The notes beneath the pieces were generated by a model. It saw nothing but the letters and a program-made list of their open reading frames with translations, did not search any database and was not told the DNA's origin. This document shows positions 1 through 6,642 of a DNA stretch of 9,935 nucleotides, one piece after another. The stretch's first letter is position 1, and the number at the start of each line of letters is the position of its first letter. The stretch lies in the NCBI GenBank assembly GCA_012513545.1, contig JAAZCB010000254.1, positions 1 to 9,935 of the forward strand, in the 5' to 3' direction. Position numbers and translations under genes: made by a program. The DNA is from Clostridiaceae bacterium (GTDB taxonomy: Bacteria; Bacillota_A; Clostridia; Acetivibrionales; Acetivibrionaceae).

Positions 1-2
1 AA

Positions 3-95
3 GATCTTCAGTCCGGTGAAAAGAAAAAGGTTAAACAGAAGCTGAAAAAAGAAATGGCGGAAATATTCTACGGACGCAACATACCCAAGGTCTAA
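3..95 (+). CDS. C-terminal end of an unidentified protein (partial)
   Basis: A reading frame is open from the left edge to a TAA at 93-95. It encodes the last 30 residues of a protein that begins outside the window. The visible part is very lysine-rich (a GEKKKVKQKLKKE stretch) and ends in EIFYGRNIPKV. This fits a basic, helical C-terminal tail. No domain can be recognised from so little, and I do not assign a function. The call as a real gene end rests on the intrinsic terminator that starts before the stop codon and on the lack of any competing frame. Confidence 0.6.
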   Translation, partial: DLQSGEKKKVKQKLKKEMAEIFYGRNIPKV

Positions 96-113
96 ACTCT
101 GGGTATGTTTTTT
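78..113 (+). terminator. Intrinsic terminator overlapping a stop codon
   Basis: A perfect 10-bp stem (78-87 with 100-109) encloses a 12-nt loop and runs into six T residues (108-113). The left arm lies within the last codons of the upstream gene, and its stop codon (93-95) is in the loop. This is the classical rho-independent layout for the + strand only; the reverse orientation has no T-run. Confidence 0.85.
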
Positions 114-118
114 ATTAA

Positions 119-168
119 CCTCTTTCGAACAAAGTGAAAGAGGGAAAACCTGAGGGACTCGATGTCCC
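119..168. repeat. Two adjacent small inverted repeats in a convergent gap
   Basis: CCTCTTTC (119-126) pairs with GAAAGAGG (136-143), and GGGAC (154-158) pairs with GTCCC (164-168). They lie between the left-edge gene and the leftward CBM3 gene, so either transcript's 3' end could carry them. No T-run follows on either strand. I compared the region with common riboswitch cores (S-box, c-di-GMP, T-box, TPP) and saw no match. The second hairpin has the same GGGAC/GTCCC arms as the dispersed repeat seen elsewhere in the window, but its loop differs. Confidence 0.4.
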
Positions 169-216
169 GGAGCTTTTGTTAATGTTTCAAATTTGTCTTG
201 TTAACTTCCATTCATA

Positions 217-1191
217 CTAAGGTTCTTTTCCATAAACAAGCCTGCCCGAAACATAAAGCGTGACATGGTTCCAATCAATATACCTTGTTGATGGGTTAAA
301 AGAATAATCATTCAGCTGATTATATTCCGTCCAGTCGTTTTTGGCAAAACCGATTTTGATTTCCGCACTTTCACCAGGTCCAAGCGTATCTTTGCTTGAC
401 TTAAGCATAATCTCAAGACAATGGTCCGCATTATTTTTAGCAGCAGGAAGTTTGGAAAACTCTCCGTGAACCAAGGTCTGCGATTTGGTGAACCAGTCAT
501 ACCAGTATGTTTCATTCTCAGAGCCCTCTTTTGTATAATAATACCTGATTGCAATATCAGAAAGCTTTACAGTTTCCTTACCCATGTTGATAATTTTAAA
601 AACCGGGTAGACAACCTTGGTATTGGCACCTGCTTCTTCGTTCCTGTACCAAAGAGCAATACTTTCAGTATTTGATTCATCTCTATCAATCTTTTTTATG
701 ACTGGCTGTATAGTCTTTTGAGGTGAAGGTGTTGTATCTTCCTGCGAAGGTTGTTTTAAAACAGTTGCTGGAGACACCGTTGATTTAGTATCCGGAGTTG
801 CAGGCTTTATAGTTCTTGCTGCAGCTTCATCAAGCCTGATGGTTTCATCCTGTGAATCCTTTTCAATCAAAGCTTCCGGTACAGGAGTTATTACAGGCAT
901 TTGCTGCGATTCAGCCTCAGCCTCTGCACAAGTAAAAAGTACAGAAGTACCCGTTTCTGTAGCGTCCGGTTCCTTCACAGCAGCAACAGCTGCTGTCGGT
1001 ATGGGTGAAAGCTTTATATATCCTGCCTCTTTTTTGTCCTGAAAAGAATCTGCATTGCAATCCGAATTAATTCTGTTCTGGTATGAAGAATAAAAAGACC
1101 TTGATGCAATAAAAAGCCCCGCTAATAAAGAAATTGTAATTGCAATCCTTTGAATTCTTCTCCTCTTTCTAATATTATAATACCATTCCAT
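217..1191 (-). CDS. Membrane-anchored family 3 cellulose-binding module (CBM3) protein
   Basis: 324 residues. A short basic N-terminus (RKRRRIQR) precedes one hydrophobic segment at about 16-30, so it is probably a type II anchor with the bulk outside. Residues 50-170 form a Pro/Thr/Ser/Ala/Glu-rich linker. Residues 176-324 match CBM3 closely, with the landmarks YPVFKIINMG, IRYYYT, FAKNDW, NDYSF and a terminal GKEP as in cellulosomal scaffoldin modules. The likely role is binding crystalline polysaccharide at the cell surface. Some aromatic-strip residues are kept (D232, W287), but the arginine before FAKNDW is glycine (G281) and the loop after D232 is short. The architecture resembles the outer half of RsgI-type anti-sigma sensors, but the intracellular part is only about 15 residues and no sigI gene is adjacent. 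The ATG at 1191 has no clear Shine-Dalgarno sequence; a stop lies three codons upstream, so no extension is possible. Confidence 0.88.
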   Translation of the reverse strand: MEWYYNIRKRRRIQRIAITISLLAGLFIASRSFYSSYQNRINSDCNADSFQDKKEAGYIKLSPIPTAAVAAVKEPDATETGTSVLFTCAEAEAESQQMPVITPVPEALIEKDSQDETIRLDEAAARTIKPATPDTKSTVSPATVLKQPSQEDTTPSPQKTIQPVIKKIDRDESNTESIALWYRNEEAGANTKVVYPVFKIINMGKETVKLSDIAIRYYYTKEGSENETYWYDWFTKSQTLVHGEFSKLPAAKNNADHCLEIMLKSSKDTLGPGESAEIKIGFAKNDWTEYNQLNDYSFNPSTRYIDWNHVTLYVSGRLVYGKEP

Positions 1192-1381
1192 AGTAGTTTA
1201 TACTGTTAATAGCCTTTCTGACTAAGGAGCCAAAGACTAAAGCAGTATATATCCTCCCCCATAAGATAATATAATGAAGAAAATCATACCATTGACACAT
1301 TACATAATTTTCTATATTTTTCTATATTATTATGTATTATATTAAATCTTTCTACAAACTTCAGAAAACTCCTCCTTAATT

Positions 1382-1408
1382 AATGAAAATTGATTAATAA
1401 TTTTCATT
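1382..1408 (-). terminator. Candidate hairpin terminator after the transpeptidase gene
   Basis: A perfect 10-bp inverted repeat (AATGAAAATT at 1382-1391, AATTTTCATT at 1399-1408) with a 7-nt loop lies 30 bp past the stop of the leftward transpeptidase gene. The stem is AT-rich and no real T-run follows on the minus strand. Termination is plausible but weakly supported. It separates the transpeptidase gene from the CBM3 gene. Confidence 0.4.
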
Positions 1409-1437
1409 TAAATTTAACACGAATCTATTTCTTGTGC

Positions 1438-2157
1438 TTATTCATAAATCAAGACAGGAGTTTTAATTTTTGCATACTCCCAAATAACGTCTACAGCCTT
1501 ATTCTCGAGGGCAATACATCCAAGTGTCCAGTCGCTTGCATTTCCTCCTCCATGTATGCCTACCGCCCCACCTAAAGGCGTATTCCATGCCGGCTGCTTT
1601 TTCAATTCCTGACTAGCCTTTATACTCTTTAAGGTTTTACTGCTTATAAGTCCACTGTCCAAGCCCCTTTGCGCATCTTCAACGTTTGGGTAGCTTAAAC
1701 CCAAAAAGCGATAAAAATTGCTTTCAGTATTTCTGGTACAAATATAGTATTCACCTTCAGGAGTTTTTCCGTCCCCTTCTTTATTCTTATCTCCTTCAGG
1801 ATTTCCTCCAAGTGCAATCTTAAACCTTCCGATAACATTATTATCTCCGTATAATTCCATTATTCTTGCTTTTTTGTAAACAACTATTTTAACCGCTGAT
1901 GGTTTTTTCTCTGGCTTTTTGTAATAAAACCCGGTGTCATCACTTTTTTCATTTTCTTTTGTTTCTTTCGTAATACTTTGAAGCTCCTCTTTTATCAGAG
2001 GTTGTTCTCCCATATCGAGTGTTTCAACTTTTATATTTTGAATTATCAGTTTTTTTTGTATAGTATTTTTAAGTGCATTTTCCTTTATTGTTCCACAGCC
2101 CGGAATCAATGTCATCATAAATACCAACAGCCCGGCAAATACCAGTCTCTTATTCAT
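1438..2157 (-). CDS. L,D-transpeptidase (YkuD domain) lipoprotein
   Basis: 239 residues from the ATG at 2157. The N-terminus is a lipoprotein signal peptide: basic MNKR, a hydrophobic run, then lipobox LIPGC with the acylated cysteine at about 21. A charged linker (about 22-85) leads to a YkuD domain (about 88-239). The catalytic signature is HGGG...DWTLGCIAL, with His202 and nucleophile Cys214; the GDGKTPEGEY loop typical of the fold is at about 128-137. The family cleaves the D-Ala from a donor peptide stem and forms 3-3 peptidoglycan cross-links or attaches proteins; the predicted site is the outer face of the membrane. A GTG at 2163 is in frame, but AAGGAGG at 2167-2173 is 9 nt from the ATG and only 3 from the GTG, so the ATG is chosen. 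The gene appears monocistronic. Which cross-link it makes (vegetative, sporulation or stress) cannot be told. Confidence 0.92.
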   Translation of the reverse strand: MNKRLVFAGLLVFMMTLIPGCGTIKENALKNTIQKKLIIQNIKVETLDMGEQPLIKEELQSITKETKENEKSDDTGFYYKKPEKKPSAVKIVVYKKARIMELYGDNNVIGRFKIALGGNPEGDKNKEGDGKTPEGEYYICTRNTESNFYRFLGLSYPNVEDAQRGLDSGLISSKTLKSIKASQELKKQPAWNTPLGGAVGIHGGGNASDWTLGCIALENKAVDVIWEYAKIKTPVLIYE

Positions 2158-2166
2158 TAACACGCT

Positions 2167-2214
2167 CCTCCTTCTTAAATATAGTATTTATATATGCTAT
2201 ATAAAATACTACAA
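2167..2214 (-). promoter_or_regulatory. Promoter and ribosome site of the L,D-transpeptidase gene
   Basis: On the minus strand, TTGTAG (2209-2214) and TATAAA (2187-2192) are 16 bp apart, a reasonable SigA-type pair. AAGGAGG (2167-2173) is the Shine-Dalgarno sequence that favours the ATG at 2157. An 8-bp inverted repeat (TAGTATTT at 2182-2189, AAATACTA at 2204-2211) overlaps the promoter. It is AT-rich and may be chance. Confidence 0.5.
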
Positions 2215-2240
2215 TTTAAACTTAAAAAAGTAACTGTAAA

Positions 2241-2260
2241 AGGGACTGGTTTGTTGTCCC
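2241..2260 (+). repeat. Dispersed GGGAC...GTCCC hairpin repeat, copy A
   Basis: GGGAC (2242-2246) and GTCCC (2256-2260) flank the sequence TGGTTTGTT. Counting by eye, the 20-mer 2241-2260 matches the reverse complement of 3733-3752 at 16 of 20 positions, and the reverse complement of 8591-8610 at 13 of 20. It lies in the divergent region between the transpeptidase and flavodiiron genes, upstream of both promoters. The rest of 2261-2400 holds nothing I can name. Confidence 0.5.
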
Positions 2261-2400
2261 CCCTGCTCCATATAGATTTTTGCTGTAATAAATGCTAAAA
2301 TTATGATGGACTTGGTCCTTATAAAAATTTTGATATTGGAAATTTCGCAGGAGCAGAATGATTATTTCAGTTGCCGTGAATGTTCGAAATCTACATTGAG

Positions 2401-2462
2401 AAATTTTTTGATTTATGACAAAAAATTTGGTTATTTAATATAAATAAGTATACACGAGGAGG
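2401..2462 (+). promoter_or_regulatory. Flavodiiron gene promoter with embedded inverted repeat, and RBS
   Basis: AAATTTTTTG (2401-2410) and CAAAAAATTT (2419-2428) are perfect 10-bp inverted arms with an 8-nt spacer. A -35-like ATGACA (2415-2420) overlaps the spacer and right arm, and a TATAAA -10 (2439-2444) follows at 18 bp. A protein bound to the palindrome would cover the -35, so this is a candidate operator. GAGGAGG (2456-2462), 7 nt before the ATG, is a strong ribosome site. The arms are A/T runs, so intrinsic DNA bending is an alternative explanation. Confidence 0.55.
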
Positions 2463-2469
2463 CTTCATT

Positions 2470-3696
2470 ATGAAAAAAATAGAAATAGCAGATGGAATAT
2501 ACATGTTATCAATGAATGTTGAAAATATTCTCTTTGAAGGTATGTGGGATTTAGCTAATGGGGTTACATTAAATTCTTATATTGTAAAAGGAGATAAAAC
2601 AGCTGTTATAGATGGTGTAATAGGTTGGGATGGAATACCTGAAACCCTTTATAAGAATCTTGAGGAAATTGCTGTGAATCCTAAGGAAATAGATTATTTG
2701 ATTGTAAACCATATGGAGCCGGATCATTCCGGATGGATTGAGAATTTTAAAAAGGTTAATGATAATTTTACGATAATATGTTCAGATAAAGCGGCTAAAT
2801 TGTTAGCCTCCTTTTATGGCAAAGAAGATAGAATAAAAGTTGTTAAAGAAGGAGACACATTAGATTTGGGTAAAGGAAAAAAGCTTAGTTTCCACCCAAC
2901 ACCAAATGTGCATTGGCCCGACACTATGCTCACTTATGAGTCAAATACAAAAACCCTGTTTTCCTGTGATATGTATGGAGCTTTCGGAAAAATAGACGAA
3001 CACTATTTTGATGATGAGTTGACGGCCAAAGAAGTTGATTTCTTTGAAGTGGAAGGTATAAGATATTTTTCAAATGTTATGGCTACATTTGTGCCTATGG
3101 TACGAAAGTCGGTTCAAAAGACAAAAGAACTTGATATAAACATCATAGCTCCTGGTCATGGACCGATATACAGACAAAATCCAAACAAAATAATTGAAGA
3201 TTATTTAAGATATTGCCAATATTCAGAAGGAGCCGGGAAAAAAGAAATTTCCATATTGTGGGGATCAATGTATGGCATGACTGAGAAAGCGATTGCTTTT
3301 GCTCAAACAGTTTTAGAAAGAGAAGGGATAAAAGTAAATAAACTTAAAATGCCTTTAGAAAGCGAAAGTGAAACACTTGCTACTGTTTTCAGATCAGCAG
3401 GTATATTAATTGCTGCGCCTACCTATGAATACAAGATGTTCCCGCCAGTAGCAGCAGCACTAGAAGAAATAGGAAGAAAAAAAGTTTCTGGAAAAGCAGC
3501 TCTTTATTTTGGCTCTTGTGGATGGTCAGGTGGAGCTGTAAAAGAATTAAAAGAAATAGTCGAGAGAAATAAAATGAACTGGGATTTTGTGGACATGATA
3601 GAATTTGAAGGTTGTCCAAAAACTGAGGTTCTTAATAATATTGAAGAAAAAGTTTTAGAGCTAATTGGAAAAATGCAAGAAAAGATAATAGAGTAA
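2470..3696 (+). CDS. Flavodiiron protein (FprA-type oxygen/nitric oxide reductase)
   Basis: 408 residues, the usual length of a class A flavodiiron protein with no extra rubredoxin or reductase domain. Residues 1-250 are the metallo-beta-lactamase-like domain. The diiron ligands are in place: the H-x-E-x-D-H motif as H81, E83, D85, H86, then H148 (NVHWPD), D167 (CDMYGAFG) and H230 (PGHGPIY). Residues 258-402 are the flavodoxin domain, with the FMN phosphate loop GSMYGMT (265-271) and APTYEYKMFPP (316-326). Family members reduce O2 to water, or NO to N2O, in the cytoplasm with electrons from rubredoxin or NADH:rubredoxin oxidoreductase; no such partner gene is in the window. It appears to be a single-gene unit. 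The palindrome over its promoter suggests regulation. Whether O2 or NO is the main substrate cannot be read from sequence. Confidence 0.95.
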   Translation: MKKIEIADGIYMLSMNVENILFEGMWDLANGVTLNSYIVKGDKTAVIDGVIGWDGIPETLYKNLEEIAVNPKEIDYLIVNHMEPDHSGWIENFKKVNDNFTIICSDKAAKLLASFYGKEDRIKVVKEGDTLDLGKGKKLSFHPTPNVHWPDTMLTYESNTKTLFSCDMYGAFGKIDEHYFDDELTAKEVDFFEVEGIRYFSNVMATFVPMVRKSVQKTKELDINIIAPGHGPIYRQNPNKIIEDYLRYCQYSEGAGKKEISILWGSMYGMTEKAIAFAQTVLEREGIKVNKLKMPLESESETLATVFRSAGILIAAPTYEYKMFPPVAAALEEIGRKKVSGKAALYFGSCGWSGGAVKELKEIVERNKMNWDFVDMIEFEGCPKTEVLNNIEEKVLELIGKMQEKIIE

Positions 3697-3702
3697 CAGG
3701 TA

Positions 3703-3752
3703 GGACAGGTTCGTTGCTCCGCTTCGTAGGGCGGTACAACGAACCTGTCCCA
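3703..3752. repeat. Dispersed hairpin repeat, copy B, filling a convergent gap
   Basis: A perfect 14-bp stem pairs 3703-3716 with 3737-3750. Inside it a 2x2 mismatch is followed by CCGC/GCGG (3719-3722 with 3731-3734) around an 8-nt loop. The element fills nearly all of the 59 bp between the convergent flavodiiron and uvrA stop codons. No T-run follows on either strand, so it is not a textbook intrinsic terminator. It could still stabilise or end both transcripts, as REP/BIME elements often do. Each arm matches the core shared with copies A and C. Confidence 0.7.
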
Positions 3753-3755
3753 CCA

Positions 3756-6623
3756 CTACAGTATAGCCTTTAAGTACCTTCCGGTATGGGAAGCTTCTAC
3801 TTTTGCAACCTGTTCAGGAGTACCTTCTGCAACAACATATCCCCCTCCATTGCCGCCTTCAGGACCCATGTCAATTATATAATCCGCATATTTTATAACA
3901 TCCAGATGATGTTCAATAACAATAACCGAGTGCCCTATTTCAACAAGTTTTCCGAGACAATCCAGCAGCTTTTGAATATCTGACAAGTGAAGCCCTGTTG
4001 TGGGTTCATCGAGAATATACAGATTGTGCAAGCCTCTCTTAATCTTTGAGAGTTCATAAGCCAGTTTAACTCTTTGTGCTTCACCTCCAGAAAGGGTTGT
4101 TGAGCTTTGTCCAAGGCATAAATAACCAAGCCCCAATTCATTCATAATACCAAGCTTGTGCTTCAGGTAACGGTCATCCTTAAAAAACTCCATTGCTTCT
4201 TCAACAGTCATTTCCAGCACCTGTGCAATATTCTTGCCCTTATGCTTTATTTCCAGACCCTCCTCACAAAAACGCATACCCTTGCAAACCGGGCAGATAG
4301 TTTCGATGTCTGCCATAAACTGAAGATTGGTAACAATAATACCGTCTCCTGCACAGTGCTCGCAGCGCGTGCCATTGGCATGCGTCAGGCTGAAGTCAAT
4401 TTCCTTATAACCCCTGGACTTTGCCTCCGGTACCTTTGCAAAGATTTCACGTATTTTATCATAAATTCCAATATAGGTTGCAGGATTGGACTTGCTATTC
4501 CTCCCTATGGGCGTCTGGTCAATGTTGATCACATTGTTTATAAGCTCTGCGCCGAACAGGAAATCATGTTCCCCGGCTACAATCCTTGCTCCGGTTTTAT
4601 CAATTTTCAATTGTTTATATAAAATTTCATTAATAAGAGAGCTCTTTCCTGAGCCCGAAACCCCGGTAATACATACGAAGACTCCTAGCGGGATATCCAG
4701 ATCAACATTTTTGAGATTGTTCTCCCTTGCGCCTTGTATTGACAGGAACAAGTCTCCAAGATGGCGGCGTTTCTTCGGCACCTGGATTTTGGATTCTCCT
4801 GACAGGTACTTTCCCGTAACAGAATCGGGTGCTTCCATAATATCTTCAAGCTGACCTTGCGCAACAATTTGACCGCCGTGAACCCCCGGTCCGGGTCCGA
4901 CTTCAATCACATGATCTGCACTCATAATCGTCTCGAGGTCATGTTCTACAACAATGACTGTATTTCCTATATCCCTCAGTTTTTTCATGGTATCAATGAC
5001 ACGCCCTGAATCCCTTGGATGGAGACCGATGCTTGGCTCATCCATAACATACAGCATTCCCATCAATTCACTGCTGATCTGGGTCGACATCTTGATCCTC
5101 TGCATTTCACCGCCGGATATACTGTCACTTCTACGCCCTAGGTTTATATAATGCAGTCCAATATCAATTAAAAGCCTGAGCCTTATGCTGATCTCACGTA
5201 CAATAGTGCCTGCCACATCTTCAATATCAGCATCAAAACGAAGCAGTTCCAGAAATTCCAAAAGCTCGGGCAACTGCATTCTGCACAGTTCATCAAAGTT
5301 CTTATTCCCAACCTTGATATTCAGGCGCTGGGGCTTGAGCCTTGCTCCATTGCATTCGGGACAAACCTTTTCGACCATGCATTCCTTGATAAAAGTCGGT
5401 TCAAAAGCATCCGATGTGGCCGTCCTACGTATATATTGCCTGTACCAGTTTTCAAACTCATGTACAAAGCCATAGAACGGTCTGTCCCGTCCAACCATCC
5501 AGTTCCGTTTTTGAGAAAAGGGCGGCTGCAGCATCTCAACCGTCTCACCTTTTGTACCATAGAGCAATATTTCCACAATTTCCTTCGGTAAATCCTTAAA
5601 AGGCGTATCAAGGCTAAAGTTATACTTCTGTGACAAACTGTACATCATCACCGTCTTGTAGCTGTCCTTGCCTGAAGGATTAAATATTGTATTCTTGAAG
5701 GCTCCCTGGTTTATACTCTTCTGAGGCGCGACGATTAGAAAGCCAGGCTCCACTACGTACGACATTCCAACGCCCATACAGGTATGACAGCTGCTGGTGG
5801 GTGTGTTGAAGGAAAAATGAAAAGGCTGCATTTCACATAAAGAGTAATGATGCTGCGGACATGCAAATCCATCGTAAAAGGTGCTATCAACTTCCCCCAG
5901 TACCTCCGCCTTAATCATTATGTCTTCGTCCAGAGACAGCATTGCAGCCTCTATGGACTTGGTCAGCTGTATGTAGGAATCCTTTCTAAGTGTAAACTGG
6001 TCTATGACCAGTTCAATGTGATAATCTCTGCCCTCCTCCAGTTCTCTTTTTTGTGACAGGGAAAACTCCTCACCATTCACCAGCAGTTTCTTATAACCCT
6101 TTTCACGCAACTGATGAAAGGTATAAGCATAGTCCTCACCAAAGATTTTATAGACAGGCGCCCTGAGCTCAACCTTTGTTCCTTCGGGCAGCGTCATAAT
6201 ATGCTCTGCTATCTGAGCGGCTGACAACTGCTTCAACGGGTGCCCGCACTCCGGGCATTGTCCTGTACCTGCTGTTGAAAACAAAAGGCGCAAATAATCA
6301 TTGATATCAGTAACTGTACCGACAGTTGAACGGGGATTATTGTTGCTCTTTTTCTGTTCTATGGCTATAACCGGTGAAAGTCCTCTCACATAGTCTACCT
6401 TTGCCTTCTTCAATTGGCTTATACGGCTCTTGGCGAAGTTTGAAATCGAGTCTAAGAACCTGCGCTGCCCCTCTCCATATATTACATCGAAGGCCAAAGA
6501 AGACTTGCCCGAACCCGAAACGCCTGTAATTACCGTCAGCTTGTCTCTCGGGATCTCTACTGAAATATTCTTAAGATTGTTTTGTTTCGCACCTGATACT
6601 TCTATGGTTGTACGTACAGACAT
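3756..6623 (-). CDS. uvrA: UvrA-family excinuclease ABC subunit A, divergent, probable paralogue
   Basis: 955 residues with the full UvrA layout of two ABC ATPase halves. Half 1 has Walker A GVSGSGKS (34-41), signature SGGEMQ (503-508) and Walker B LYVMDEP (524-530). Half 2 has Walker A 654-661, signature LSGGEAQR (844-851) and Walker B LYILDEP (868-874). The insert at about 120-245 corresponds to the UvrB-binding domain, so it is not the short class II UvrA. The zinc module in half 2 is intact (C754, C757, C777, C780). The first module reads C255-x2-H258 ... C279-x2-C282, with histidine replacing a cysteine, and there is an extra CPEC at 123-126. The family scans DNA for bulky lesions and loads UvrB. 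No uvrB is adjacent, unlike the usual uvrBA operon, which suggests a second, specialised copy. AAGGAGG (6631-6637) sits 7 nt before the ATG, in a 19-bp gap after the nucleotidyltransferase stop. Confidence 0.9.
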   Translation of the reverse strand: MSVRTTIEVSGAKQNNLKNISVEIPRDKLTVITGVSGSGKSSLAFDVIYGEGQRRFLDSISNFAKSRISQLKKAKVDYVRGLSPVIAIEQKKSNNNPRSTVGTVTDINDYLRLLFSTAGTGQCPECGHPLKQLSAAQIAEHIMTLPEGTKVELRAPVYKIFGEDYAYTFHQLREKGYKKLLVNGEEFSLSQKRELEEGRDYHIELVIDQFTLRKDSYIQLTKSIEAAMLSLDEDIMIKAEVLGEVDSTFYDGFACPQHHYSLCEMQPFHFSFNTPTSSCHTCMGVGMSYVVEPGFLIVAPQKSINQGAFKNTIFNPSGKDSYKTVMMYSLSQKYNFSLDTPFKDLPKEIVEILLYGTKGETVEMLQPPFSQKRNWMVGRDRPFYGFVHEFENWYRQYIRRTATSDAFEPTFIKECMVEKVCPECNGARLKPQRLNIKVGNKNFDELCRMQLPELLEFLELLRFDADIEDVAGTIVREISIRLRLLIDIGLHYINLGRRSDSISGGEMQRIKMSTQISSELMGMLYVMDEPSIGLHPRDSGRVIDTMKKLRDIGNTVIVVEHDLETIMSADHVIEVGPGPGVHGGQIVAQGQLEDIMEAPDSVTGKYLSGESKIQVPKKRRHLGDLFLSIQGARENNLKNVDLDIPLGVFVCITGVSGSGKSSLINEILYKQLKIDKTGARIVAGEHDFLFGAELINNVINIDQTPIGRNSKSNPATYIGIYDKIREIFAKVPEAKSRGYKEIDFSLTHANGTRCEHCAGDGIIVTNLQFMADIETICPVCKGMRFCEEGLEIKHKGKNIAQVLEMTVEEAMEFFKDDRYLKHKLGIMNELGLGYLCLGQSSTTLSGGEAQRVKLAYELSKIKRGLHNLYILDEPTTGLHLSDIQKLLDCLGKLVEIGHSVIVIEHHLDVIKYADYIIDMGPEGGNGGGYVVAEGTPEQVAKVEASHTGRYLKAIL

Positions 6624-6642
6624 AGCCTATCCTCCTTATTTA

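Noticed and set aside
119..180. A riboswitch upstream of a gene
   Set aside because: The region is at the 3' ends of two convergent genes and lacks known aptamer cores.
1201..1257. An 18-codon ATG frame on the minus strand just upstream of the CBM3 gene
   Set aside because: It is very short, its start overlaps the only SD-like GGGGGAGG, and its sequence resembles nothing; it is probably leader DNA.
1292..1320. TTGACA-17-TATTTT on the + strand
   Set aside because: No rightward gene follows; it would run antisense into the transpeptidase gene. The AT-rich context makes chance matches likely.
2157..2163. GTG at 2161-2163 as the transpeptidase start
   Set aside because: It is only 3 nt from AAGGAGG; the ATG two codons later has ideal 9-nt spacing.
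2358..2399. A 13-codon frame with AGGAG upstream, in front of the flavodiiron gene
   Set aside because: It ends before the predicted flavodiiron promoter, is tiny, and could not act as a leader peptide for that transcript.
3697..3755. The convergent hairpin as a simple rho-independent terminator
   Set aside because: The stem is strong, but no T-run follows on either strand, and the sequence recurs elsewhere in the window, so a dispersed repeat fits better.
4158..4854. Open frames on the + strand inside uvrA (the longest at 4158-4622 and 4486-4854)
   Set aside because: They lie antisense to a strongly supported UvrA frame, lack ribosome sites and encode low-complexity, unrecognisable sequence; they are shadows.
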